Of a DNA stretch of 18,642 nt, positions 8,449 to 17,842 are shown one piece after another (the first letter of the stretch is position 1; each line of letters begins with the position of its first letter). The position numbers and the translations under genes were made by a program. Source of the stretch: Saccoglossus kowalevskii (taxonomy: Eukaryota > Hemichordata > Enteropneusta > Harrimaniidae); the NCBI RefSeq assembly GCF_000003605.2, contig NW_003141325.1, positions 84,913 to 103,554 of the forward strand, given 5' to 3'. Under the pieces are notes generated by a model. That model was not told where the DNA came from. It did no database searches and saw nothing but the letters and a program-made list of their open reading frames with translations.

Positions 8449-8826
8449 ATGAATGGTCACTGCTGCGTAATATGTATTATCGTAGTATTGCAGTATGTCC
8501 ACCTTGTTCAAATAATCTACAATTCCAACAACAGCTCTACAACAATTTACTGGTTGCTGCTTTTCTTTATGGTTGCCATGACAACATTTGTAGTCTTAGA
8601 TTTAGTGATGAGACATGACACTTTCACAGCTCTTTACTGAAATATGATGTCAGCCATGGCTAAGAAAGCTTGTGCCAACTACTACATGGCCGAATTAAAG
8701 CGATATATATATACTAATAGGGAATATCTCATAAATAACACTGCAATGGCCGATTTATTAAACGAGTGTGGTAATTTTGATTTATTTGAAGACTTTGACA
8801 GGGAAAGCATGACAATTACTATATGA
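8449..8826 (+). pseudogene. Stop-interrupted plus-strand reading frame, unknown
   Basis: One plus-strand frame runs from 8449 to the TGA at 8824-8826 with a single internal stop, TGA at 8638-8640. Before the stop it has a hydrophobic stretch (Y-W-L-L-L-F-F-M-V-A-M-T-T-F) like a signal peptide or membrane segment. After it come 60 codons of protein-like sequence (A-C-A-N-Y-Y-M-A-E-L-K-R-Y, then A-M-A-D-L-L-N-E-C). The downstream part could also be its own exon (AG at 8653-8654, or a start at 8644), and a donor-like G/GTAATT follows the N-E-C. The spacing C-x4-M...Y faintly resembles the Cys-rich gene at 13.4-14.1 kb. I recognise no family. It may be an old gene fragment or chance. Confidence 0.25.
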
Positions 8827-9722
8827 GTTTCATATTGTATTCAAAACATCACATACCATTTATAATATCATGTCAATCCAAGATCATTTGCCTAAATGAA
8901 ACGAATTAAGATACAATAACACTTTGTTGACTTGCATTTTTGTGTGTAGCATGTTTATAGAGAGGTTATGAGATGAACTATGTAACAATACGAGTGTTGA
9001 TGTCATATTTGCAGATTTATACAAGGTTAAACGTGTTTTTCTTTGTCCAATTTGAACACTTCGAATCATATATTCATAAGTAACACACATGGTTGGTACA
9101 TTTCTACATACGTGATTAATGTTACTAACAAAGTGTAGATATTGTTTTTATAGTGAGTTTCAAACTTTAAAACTTTTTTTGAGCACCGAGAAGTTTGTCT
9201 TAGGTAGTAATATGTTTGGTTGTCTTAGATGTAGATAAATCCAGTATCCAGTTTCAGGTATGCCATTGGAATAATATGAGATTTTTAAATTATTTCAGCT
9301 AAACATGAGAAGGCTCCAGATATAGATGGTGGATGCTAAATTTAAAGTCAAAATAAATGTCTTAATTTTTGCCATTCTCACAAAATATCCAAAATGGCGA
9401 CAAAAGCACGCGACAGGTCAAAACAGTTGTTCTGCTTACCAAAGGAGGTGGACGCTGTTTAAGTTTAAAAAATTCAAGCCCAATATGGCAGGCTCAGGCT
9501 TTGACTATTAAGGAGACTGGTGGCAAATTTGTGTGGGTCAGTATCTATCCACTTAGTACACTAATGTTTCATGTGCATAGTACATAAGATAATGTCTACA
9601 AACGCTGATTGCTATTTTGAAAGATGTTTGCACAGATTCATATTAGTCTAGCATGAAATACAAAATTGCAGGTTTTGGGTTCAGCTATTTCTCAATGAGT
9701 TAACAAAATGAAGCTATGTGGC
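8827..9722. other. Intergenic sequence, nothing firm
   Basis: AT-rich. A less AT-rich patch at 9390-9540 contains an ATG in the context AAAATGGCGAC, with 22 codons before a stop. No domain or splice context identifies it as a gene. Confidence 0.4.
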
Positions 9723-9812
9723 AGGAGGAACTGAAGGAGGGAGAAGATGGGGAGGAGGAGGAGAAGGAGGAGGAGAAGAAGAAAAAGGAGAAGAAAAAGG
9801 AGGAGGAGCAGC
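9723..9812 (+). repeat. Purine tract of GGA/GAA units
   Basis: About 90 nt almost without pyrimidines, made of GGA, GAA and GAAAAA words (only isolated T and C at 9732-9733, 9748 and 9809). The Arg/Lys/Gly reading on one strand and the Ser/Phe reading on the other are products of the repeat, not genes. Confidence 0.9.
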
Positions 9813-11725
9813 AAATCAATAGTGGCCTTCCTTTCAGGTTGTTGGTCTTATAAATCTGAGGATCTGATAATTGTAACTCCATTTGTATTTTATGTACCAC
9901 TATGTCATGTATCTATGCATCACAAATTGTGCAGATGTTTGACACTAACTTACTTGTCATTGCATTTCATTAAACAAATATTTTTATATCATTATTTCTT
10001 CATTATAGAACTGGGAACCTCAACAATTGTCAAACAGCATACACGGTGATTTACTGACTTTAGCAGTATATTTTTTTCACTGACAGATGTATAACGACTA
10101 AAGTTGAAAGATTAAATCACAAAGATTGTATTGCTTTATACTATGTAGTATCATATTGCATTGATAAAAGCGGGATATTATATTTACTTCATATCTATAT
10201 TGTCATCAGTCACTGTTGAATCTATATACATATATATTTGACTATAATCGCATTTTCCTATACTCATAAACTGATTATTTTATATTATTCTCAAATTCAG
10301 TTGAGTTTTTTTTTCTCAGATACAGTGAAATTGTCAAACTCTAAATGAGTTTATTGTAATTGCGCTAGTTGTGCTAGATTACACCATAAACTCCGTGAAC
10401 GTCAATGCAGCATGGTACTATATCATATGACACTGTAATCTATATGTAACTTTTAATCTAAACAACCATTGAACATCACTTATACATCTGCCACTGAAAC
10501 CCTACAAACAACCCTAGATTAAACATGACACAGACATTTTTATTGATATTATATGGCCCAGGATTGTGTATGCAAAACATTTGTATAATTTGCAGTGAAT
10601 GTACAAAAATAATAAAAAAATACTTAACTAAATTGCATGATTTGGGATACTGTATGTAGAATAATGAAACCATAACATTCAACTAAATTAGGAGTGTCAG
10701 CAGAATGTTCAATGCTTAACAAAGCAGCGTAAGTGCTGCTAGGTCCATGATAAGTAGATCACTGTTAACAAACACGAGAACTGACTACTGTAAACCACTG
10801 ACATATCATCAAGTGTGCAACAAATGCAGAAAGCAATATTATTTCATATGACACAATAATATGCATTACGTAAATAATATTTTACGTTGTTCTCATAACA
10901 ACGTTATAATGTGAACTCATCTATCACCAGCAAGATGACATGTTACGTTTTTAGATGCACCATGTAAAACATTATGCATCGTTGTGCTGAAATATATAGT
11001 ACATAAATACAATACCTAGATACACAAAATACATTTCCTCTGCCACACGATTCTTTGTCCAAATACAATTAAGATAAAATATCTATATGTACAATTTTTC
11101 AGTAGTCGATAAATCGAAATATAATAACATTTAGTTGAAAACTAAACTGTGTTACACACTACATTACTGAGAAGCACATACATTGTACAAAGAAGTTCCA
11201 TTGGGATAAAGATTAATATGTGGAAATACATCGCACTGGTATTAAAATAAAATTCAATACTTACATTATTATATGTGAAGATGAGAAAACGGTACACGTA
11301 GCTCGAGTTTGTGCACACCACAGAGCTAGAAGCAATATTCTAAGTAGTATACTTTTTTACTACTCAAAAAAGGGCGTAGGTTAATGGAAATCAGATATTG
11401 TGAAATAGAATATATGTCTTAAAGTTATAACCACTTAAATATATGATTAACTAAGATAAAGAACCACCTAAATGCTCATGGCAACACATGTGCCACGTAT
11501 TAGTAAAGTTGCTGACTGTAACAAGGTTAGTTGGAATATCTATTGATCCAACTGCTTGTCTAAAATATTTTGAAGGTACATTGCTAAATATCGACCAGTA
11601 TCTGATGAAACTATGAAGTTGTACTATTTTGATAAATTATCCATAAACTGAGTCAATATAATGATGAAAAGGCATTGACATGTGGGATGCACATTTCAAT
11701 TTAAAAAATGACTTCCCTCTCAACG
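9813..11725. other. Intergenic sequence, nothing recognised
   Basis: Very AT-rich, dense stops in all six frames, no exon-like open frame with splice sites, no repeat longer than a few words noticed by eye. Confidence 0.45.
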
Positions 11726-11880
11726 CCCCGGCTGATCTGCACTGGCTCGGAAGATGAAGTCTGATTGGCTAAAAAAACAAAAAAACTTGTGGCGTTGAAT
11801 GCACGTTCATTGTCAGTATTGTTATGCAAATTCAAACTAGCTAATCATTTACAACCTTCCGAGCCAGTGCAGATTAGCCC
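11726..11880. mobile_element. Small foldback (MITE-like) element
   Basis: The ends are inverted copies. Positions 11730-11753 and the reverse complement of 11856-11879 agree at 23 of 24 bases, with a perfect 19-nt core (left 11735-11753, right 11856-11874). Weaker pairing continues inward (GATTGGCTA against GATTAGCTA). The element is flanked by CAACG on both sides (11721-11725 and 11881-11885), as expected of a 5-bp target duplication. At 155 bp it has no room for a transposase. A non-autonomous DNA element is the best reading. Which superfamily would mobilise it is unknown. Confidence 0.65.
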
Positions 11881-11885
11881 CAACG

Positions 11886-12265
11886 GTAACTTAACATTAT
11901 AGCTGTTCATTAGTACATTTTGAATGTTAGTACAAAATATTAACTGTCAGGTATTCACCAGACCACCACGTTAAACATACATGTATGCATTCTGTTAATA
12001 AAACAAATTATGGGCAAGCTTATAGGAGCAGATAGTCAGTCTGTGTTGATCAGCGAATAACATATTTATCACACATTCGCAAAAATATATCTACCGCTGC
12101 CAGGGACGTTACGTTTTCGGGAGTGTTGGCTTGTGGATGGGTGCCCAATGAATTGCACGTACATGGGTGCGATTACCATGAAAAACCGAAATGATACAGG
12201 ACAAGCCAAATATTAAGATTCGGTTACCATGAAAACGACAATTTCGGAAATGACTTTTCATTCGT
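11886..12265. other. Intergenic sequence with a short repeated word
   Basis: The word TTACCATGAAAA occurs at 12173 and 12224, each followed within about 20 nt by a CGAAATGA or CGGAAATGA word. No gene seen. Confidence 0.4.
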
Positions 12266-12475
12266 AACTCAACAAGTGATTGGCGGTTTTCATAAAATTA
12301 TCAGGAGAGTTTGCCTTTGATGCAAGGACTAATTAATGAAAACATAAATTTCAGGAGTGTTCAGGAGTGCCGCTCTTATGGCAATGGACACACTAATTTC
12401 AAAATTTAGATTTAATTTATAACTCATGAAATCCTGGTCGGATTTTATGAAATTTTCAGAAGAGGTTGTGCATGA
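12266..12475 (+). repeat. Pair of diverged direct repeats spaced 155 nt
   Basis: About 50 nt starting AACTCA at 12266 and again at 12421 align by eye with many substitutions: TGG-CGG, then TTT-AT-AAATT, then TCAG-AGAG-TTG. The two matches stay in register at exactly 155 nt (12266/12421 and 12301/12456). A further TCAGGAGTG doublet lies at 12351-12370. This could be a decayed tandem array or two parts of one interspersed repeat. Confidence 0.45.
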
Positions 12476-13387
12476 AATATTGGTAATATGAGGGGAGTTT
12501 GATTAAATATTAAAGAATCAAAAACGGTGTACCAAACGGTAAGATGCTGATGGGAATATAGGTATTGTTGCCATAGATATATTTGGGTTGTCCTTCAAAC
12601 ATAAATCAATATTTTATGAGAGATTTGGATATAATTTATTTGATGATAAATTTGTGATTATTGACACGAATGTCATTGAGTGGATCGCAATCTGCGCTAA
12701 TCACTGGCAAGTTAACCATGTGCCCACATGAAGCGCACAATTTATGAACATGGACATTATTGACTCTCGAAATTTTAACTAAAATCGTATATGGTACACG
12801 GATATTTGTCTAAATGATTAGACGTGATCCACAAATGGTAATATTGTTGTGAAATCTAGCGTTGTGTTGCGTTATAAACTGTAACTTATATAGCTGATAA
12901 AACTTGTACAGAGAGATACCAGATTCGGCCCAAAGGATTTTACAGTAGTTCGTTACAGATAGTCCAATTTTATTCATCCAAACGGTCAGCTGAAGGAACG
13001 CCTCGTTGTCCACTTCTCTCGTTCTCCTTTTAAAAAAGTGTTACAAACTCTATCCTAAAAATCTCTAAGGCGTGACAGAGTAAACATGCGATCAGCAAAT
13101 CACTGCAGATGTTGGCATGATCACGTGATTACAAGTGATGTGTCTCACGGTTAATGCTTTGCAAAATTTGCCACCACTAAATTGCTTCAGAAACACCAGG
13201 ACAATGCAAGATAGAAGTTTAGGTTGTTAATAACTATCTGAGAGCAAGAAATGTCATGCTGCAAAACATTTATTTGTCATTCATTCACCCTCTATGTCTT
13301 GAACGCAGTTATTTTGAAATGGCTAGTCAGCGGCATATCACGTGTGATTTGTATGGTATGGCTACTATGATATGACTCGTGTTTCAG
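12476..13387. other. Non-coding sequence, possibly intron of the Cys-rich gene
   Basis: No convincing plus-strand exon seen. A minus-strand open frame at 13013-12810 contains V-W-M-N-K-I-G-L-S-V-T-N-Y-C-K, faintly like a linker in non-LTR reverse transcriptases. I see no catalytic motif near it. Confidence 0.3.
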
Positions 13388-13472
13388 GTAACATGTCCTC
13401 GTGGAGGTTCACATGACCTCATAACCTACCAACCATGGTCACACCCAGAACAATGTTCTGTTTTGGAAGCTG
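13388..13472 (+). CDS. Internal exon of a small Cys-rich protein gene
   Basis: Plus-strand exon of 85 nt between acceptor CGTGTTTCAG (ending 13387) and donor GCTG/GTAATT (GT at 13473-13474). Only phase 0 is open; the exon ends in phase 1. The 28 codons read V-T-C-P-R-G-G-S-H-D near the start and E-Q-C-S-V-L-E-A at the end, with a Trp-Ser-His-Pro between. The split Gly codon joins in phase to the next exon at 13803. Two Cys and the polar composition suggest a secreted protein. I do not recognise the family. An upstream exon carrying the start and signal peptide is required and was not found with confidence. Confidence 0.5.
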
Positions 13473-13802
13473 GTAATTCAGTTTTTCCCAACATGTTTAA
13501 ACAACAACAAGGATTTGTTCAGTTGTTGGTTGCATATGAACTAATGGGGTTTGGGTAAAAACATTTTTCTGTTGCAGTTTCGGTAAATGTTATACTATTG
13601 TCTGAAACTATTGTTTATGGAAGGGATTTGTTTTTTAAGTTAAACTTTATCAATATTTTAAAACCATGCGACAGAAAGTTTAATTTTCAGCAAATCATCA
13701 ACATGTACTATTGAAATATAATTTGCAGTGCTATGGCAACAGCAAACGATGGACAGTACCTCTGTTAAAGATTGTGATCGTATTTGTCATCTTTCTTCTT
13801 AG

Positions 13803-14133
13803 GTGAATGGGAAAGGCTTTTTATGAAGACTGGAGAGTACTGCTCTGATCCAAAGATGCATTTTGTCGGTTCAGAGGCCGTTAAAAATATGCTGAAGCGT
13901 CGAATTCCTGATATCAAACTGATAACAAAGAGAGTTTGGTCAATGTCACAGAGTGCTATGATGATAAATCGGAAGATGGTGCTTACCTACTGGAATGGCT
14001 ATCTCAATGTCGTGATTTTACCAACTCCTGCACACCAGAAATGAATAAAGCATTTATGGAGTATATCAGAGATGAGTATTGTAATAAGGATGGTGACAGG
14101 GGTATATTTTCAGGGCAGGAGAGGCAGATTTGA
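13803..14133 (+). CDS. Last exon of the Cys-rich gene, with an apparent frameshift
   Basis: The acceptor CATCTTTCTTCTTAG (ending 13802) continues the previous exon in phase 1 with G-E-W-E-R-L-F and G-E-Y-C-S-D-P-K-M. This frame stays open to TGA at 14042. From about 13913 a second frame, one base back, becomes the more protein-like one: N-V-T-E-C-Y-D-D-K, then L-L-E-W-L-S-Q-C-R, then S-C-T-P-E-M, then D-E-Y-C-N, to a TGA ending at 14133. The four Cys and acidic helix-like spacing resemble the start of the exon, so I read an indel between about 13890 and 13935. There is one N-x-T sequon. A poly(A) signal follows 265 nt later. No family recognised; it may be a decayed copy, or the shift may be an assembly error. 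Confidence 0.45.
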
Positions 14134-14397
14134 TTGCATTCAAGCAATAGTTAAAGAGTTGAAAAAAATAATACGTATGTGTTCATGAATAGTATTTAAG
14201 TTTTTGTTAGTTATATTAGTTGTGAGCTTCTTTATTTTTGAATCTATACCGCCGATCAGCTTGTCAGCAGCATGATACTTTTAACAGTGGCCCTTATTAT
14301 CGATGTCTCTCTAAAGTGTGATGTGTGAGTGGGCACGAGTGCACGAAGAAAAAACGTGGAAAAACTATTATGATTACAACGTGTAAAGTTGTTCACC

Positions 14398-14403
14398 AAT
14401 AAA
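14398..14403 (+). terminator. Poly(A) signal of the Cys-rich gene
   Basis: A canonical AATAAA, followed by GTGT- and TTTTGTG-rich sequence at about 14410-14460 as expected downstream of a cleavage site. It lies 265 nt after the last stop codon on the same strand. Confidence 0.5.
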
Positions 14404-14920
14404 TACCAGTGTATTATTAGCACTGAAGCTGTGGAACTGATTTTGTGTCGATTTTACTGTGAATGACTGTACTCTCATTTGAACTACACAGTACGAGTTT
14501 TTCACCTAGGTAGGGTAGGCAATTCTGAGCTTGGCTATTATCATTGTTATTATTGTAATGCATATTGCCGACTGTTGTGTATTTTTTCATTACATCTTGT
14601 TAATAATGTGCATTCTAGTATATTAATGCTTGATTTGCGTTTGATGGCTGTACTAATAAATTGTATTGTATGGAATTCAATTTGATTATGTACCACGGAT
14701 ATGTATTAGTTCGTGGTATTGTAAACAACGTATACTGACAATTTGCTTAATATTGAGTATATTTAAAGGTTGTACACTGTGTTATATTGCATATAATCTG
14801 GGTATTGTTTTTTGATAGTTGGCTAGGCTGTTAGTACATTTGAGATTGTCTTTACATAACAAAAATATTGTAAAATATTGTATCTAAGATTTTCTGAAAT
14901 CTGCCAGTTTATGTGTTAAA
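14404..14920. other. Spacer between the Cys-rich gene and the retroelement
   Basis: AT-rich sequence without a recognisable gene. If the retroelement had a 5' LTR it would lie here; I cannot recognise one without a second copy to compare. Confidence 0.35.
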
Positions 14921-15230
14921 GACTTGGAGGCATTGCGTAAAGGTGAGTTAAAGGCCCTGGGCATTGGTCACACATTGACAGGTATGCGATTATGAGAGTA
15001 TTATTAAGCGAACATTTGCGGTTCGATGGGGAGGAGGGAGAGGAGAAAAAAGATGAAGAAGCAATGTCCCTTGACCGCCAGGCAGCTCTAGCTAAGATAG
15101 CATGGAGAGAGAAAGATTAGATAGACAAGAAAGAAAGAGAAAAGGAAAACAAATGTGACTAGAGAAGGATTTTCACGGGAGTAATTCTATAGGATTAGAC
15201 ATTGGATTAAGGTGTGGTGGTGGTGGTAAA

Positions 15231-15498
15231 GATCAGGAATTTGATATGGCTCGCGAAATTCAATTGCTACCGAGGTTTCAAGAGCAGTACGTTAATACCT
15301 ATATTTTGTCATTTGAGGAACGTTATTGGACATTGTTGTTGCATAGAGTGTCCTACCCTTGATGAGGAGCAGTATTCGAATTATGAGTGCGTGAAATCTG
15401 CAGTTCGGTCAGCCTATGAATTGTGCCCGAAGCTTATAGACAGAGATTTAGGCATTTGCAGAGTACCAGTGGGCAGGCATTTGTTGAGTTTGCTATGA
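15231..15498 (+). pseudogene. Gag capsid-like region of the retroelement, frameshifted
   Basis: The first part (frame of 15231, to TGA 15360-15362) reads E-F-D-M-A-R-E-I-Q-L-L-P-R-F-Q-E and Y-W-T-L-L-L, as at the start of Gypsy capsids (arginine/leucine stretch before P-x-F, then W-x-x-L-L). The second part, one frame on (about 15355-15498), reads Y-E-C-V-K-S-A-V-R-S-A-Y-E-L, the helix with the A-Y-E-L signature. The frame change falls at about 15345-15362. Capsid forms the particle shell in intact elements; this copy cannot. Confidence 0.7.
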
Positions 15499-15628
15499 AG
15501 CAAGAGATGGTTTAGAACCCCTCCCCTCTGTGGCTGATGATCATGAATTAACCCAAATGTAGTACTAAAAGTCAGTTCGTAACATCTAAGACAGATGAGA
15601 AAAAAGATAGCACAGGGAAAGATTTATT

Positions 15629-15670
15629 TGTCACTATTGTATGAAGCCAGGGCATGTGAGGACTGAGTGT
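15629..15670 (+). pseudogene. CCHC zinc knuckle of the gag remnant
   Basis: Fourteen codons spell a perfect C-x2-C-x4-H-x4-C (C-H-Y-C, then G-H, then E-C), followed by a basic stretch. This is the nucleocapsid nucleic-acid-binding knuckle. It is preceded and followed by stops in its frame within about 100 nt. Confidence 0.8.
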
Positions 15671-15788
15671 TTTAAGTTTAAGAATGAGAGGCAGGGGAGA
15701 AAGCCAGTAGAATTTGTTAGATATTCTGTTAGGAAAGTAGTAAGGAATTCAGCAATGCTTAGAAAGGGATGTAGAATTCTTGATGTAA

Positions 15789-15986
15789 ATGTATAAAGAC
15801 TTTGGGTCGAAGGGTGAGGTATGCCTTGGTAGTAATGTTTGTGATAGTAAGCCTGTAGTTATATACAGAGATACTAGTGCAGCTCAGTCATTGATGTTGC
15901 CTGGTGTAGTACGTTTAGATGCTGTTAGTACAGAAGCCAGTGTGCTGGTTCAGGGTATTGGAGGTGGAGTCTGTTCTCTTGTATAA
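15789..15986 (+). pseudogene. Aspartic protease region of the retroelement
   Basis: 65 codons in one frame to TAA 15984-15986. It contains V-V-I-Y-R-D-T-S-A-A-Q-S-L, the active-site loop (D-T/S-G/S-A) with the Q-S-L seen in Gypsy proteases of animals. After this come V-L-V-Q-G-I and a strand ending C-S-L-V. The second half of the fold is largely missing or out of frame (a piece at 16021-16053). The third loop residue is Ser instead of the usual Gly, which is seen in some elements, so on its own it does not show loss of activity. Confidence 0.75.
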
Positions 15987-16053
15987 GGTTGAGTTGCGGT
16001 CTGTTTTGATCATTTGAAATGTGACTGTTGGTGTGGTCAAGTCTTTACCTATA

Positions 16054-17276
16054 GGAAAGAAGTTGCTTGAAATGAACACAATTTGTGTGAAAAGTCGAAT
16101 AAGCTTAGTTGGAATGTCATGAAGATTTGTAGAATGGCATATTGGTTGGAAAATAGCAAATTGTAATGTGGCTCAAAGGTGTGGTGTTAAAATGCCAGCA
16201 TGATGCAAACATGACAATGTTGGATGAAATTTTAAACTGAAAAACAAATTAGCGGAAAGTCTAGAATGTTGACTGGAATATAGTTAAATTTCATTAATTG
16301 TCCAAAAGGTTGTATAAAAATTCGAAAATGTTGACTTGAAACTTTTTAAATGCGGAATTTCTAAAATATGAAATTGGCTGATATGTCAAATCGATTGGGT
16401 GAAAAGTTGGCATAATAAACATTGAGAAAGTTGGTTAGAAATTTGAAACAGTTTCGAAGAAAGTTAGAAATAAGTGGCTGAACAATATTGACCGACATTT
16501 GAGTGAAATGTCAATAAAAAAAATGCATGAATATTGTTTGAAAATTCACAAAACTTAGAGGGTTCAAAAAACCTGTATTTAGTAAATTTAGGTGATAAAT
16601 CGTGCAAAGTTGCTGGATGACCGTAAAATGTGGGTGAAAATCCTAAAAAATACTTAAAACGTTTAACAATAGTGAATAGTCAGAAAGGTTGGTTGGTAAG
16701 TCATAATATTTGATTTTTACCATTGAAATGAATAAATGCAAGATTTAATTATTTTATTGATAAAACACTAACTTTGGATATTATATTAGTAAGGTCCATT
16801 ATTAAAATATACCAAAATACATTGCAATATATGTATATTATGGTCAATGCAATGTTTGTTTTTATTCTCCATTATCATTATAAATGTGTTATTTTTGTCA
16901 AATTTGTGACATCATTCATTTTCTTTCCGGCTTCCTCGTAGCATTTCTTTCTTTTAAGCCAATAGTCATTTGCCAATGGTCATCTGGACAGAATTCATGT
17001 TTCATGACAGTCAGGAAATAAATGTAGTTATGTCAAATCATGCTTGGTCTTCGAAAAAATCATTTGATTACCCCATATGATTTTATTTCATTCTGTCTGC
17101 AGTATGGGGTAAAGTGACATAACACTGTTTCAAATGCTCAATAATTCCTGTCTGCTACAGTGTATAACAAATGCAGGGGCAGCTTGGAATAGAATTTGAT
17201 CATTGACACTATCTGTAGATCAGTTCCAATATCTATATCAGTGTATGCATGAACCACTGGCATTAAGCTAATCTAC
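16054..17276. other. Non-coding stretch, G-rich and C-poor up to about 16720
   Basis: Up to about 16720 the plus strand has two to four times more G than C and many GTTGG/GTTGA words (for example AATGTTGG at 16215, AATGTTGACT at 16265 and 16327). After that the sequence is ordinary AT-rich DNA. No frame or motif is recognisable. Confidence 0.4.
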
Positions 17277-17842
17277 TTAGTCTGATGCTTTTATTGAATC
17301 TCCCTTGCTGCTCCCTACACTAGTAACAGATACATCTCGACCCATACTCAGAGAGCCAGATGGTGGTGTTATGTTGGGGTCAAGCAAAGTAATGTAGGAA
17401 AATTCTGCCAGTTGATGGGGAACCTCCAAGCACCTAATTGGAACAGTGCAGGGCGCAGGTGAAGCTCTTTCCCACCCCGTTGCACCAGAGCAACAGCACG
17501 TCATCCATCTGACTTAACATGAGTATGCCCCTTGATTTGGCATGTTAGTCACATAAGTAGAGCCACTGTATATGATTAGAACCTTCTTTTCTTTCTGTGC
17601 CTCATTCTGAACACCCTTTAGTGTACCAAATGAATGTGATGTTTCATTTTCTGTGAGGGTCTTCTCCCCAACATTTCCAACAAATTGGCTTCTGGTCAGA
17701 GCTTGTACATGCAGATATGCAATGAAGTGATGCTAGGTAACCCCTTGATGTATACATTGTCGTATTGCCAGTGCATCATCTTGAGTTTCTCTGTCAGAAT
17801 TAGCTGGTCAAGTGGGTTCCGGTGCATGATCGGGTGTACCTC
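17277..17842 (-). pseudogene. Decayed minus-strand coding region of unknown origin
   Basis: The region is less AT-rich than its surroundings and protein-like in more than one minus-strand frame. One frame runs from 17807 to 17277, broken only by TAG (17735-17733) and TAA (17516-17514). It reads A-L-T-R-S-Q-F-V-G-N-V-G-E, then V-L-I-I-Y-S-G-S-T, then P-P-S-G-S-L-S-M-G-R-D. Another is open from 17839 to TGA 17698-17696 and reads L-D-Q-L-I-L-T-E-K-L-K-M and H-W-Q-Y-D-N-V-Y-I-K-G, so a frameshift near 17700 is likely. A third frame has C-W-K-C-W-G. I know no matching family. A transposable-element remnant or an old processed gene are both possible. Confidence 0.35.

Larger units (their letters stand above)
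14921..16053 (+). mobile_element. Decayed Ty3/Gypsy-type retroelement fragment (gag and protease)
   Basis: Gag-like pieces follow one another in the right order on the plus strand but in different frames. There is an N-terminal piece (L-E-A-L-R-K-G-E-L-K-A-L-G, 14921 on), a charged Glu/Lys/Arg region (about 15030-15160), a capsid-like region, a CCHC zinc knuckle and an aspartic protease. A last recognisable piece is at 16021-16053 (V-G-V-V-K-S-L-P-I-G). Stops and frame changes lie between all of them, so no intact polyprotein exists. Reverse transcriptase, RNase H and integrase are not seen. Order and motifs are those of Ty3/Gypsy elements widespread in aquatic animals; the clade is not resolved. 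Confidence 0.75.

Noticed and set aside
9700-10049. Arg-rich and Ser/Phe-rich open frames at the purine tract
   Set aside because: Both are translations of the GGA/GAA repeat.
12810-13013. Possible non-LTR reverse transcriptase fragment
   Set aside because: Only a loose W...N-K-x-x-L-S-V...K resemblance, with no catalytic motif or second conserved block within several hundred bases.
15010-15030. GGTTCGA-like word resembling a tRNA B box
   Set aside because: No A box, no acceptor stem and no cloverleaf around it; it lies within the decayed gag region.
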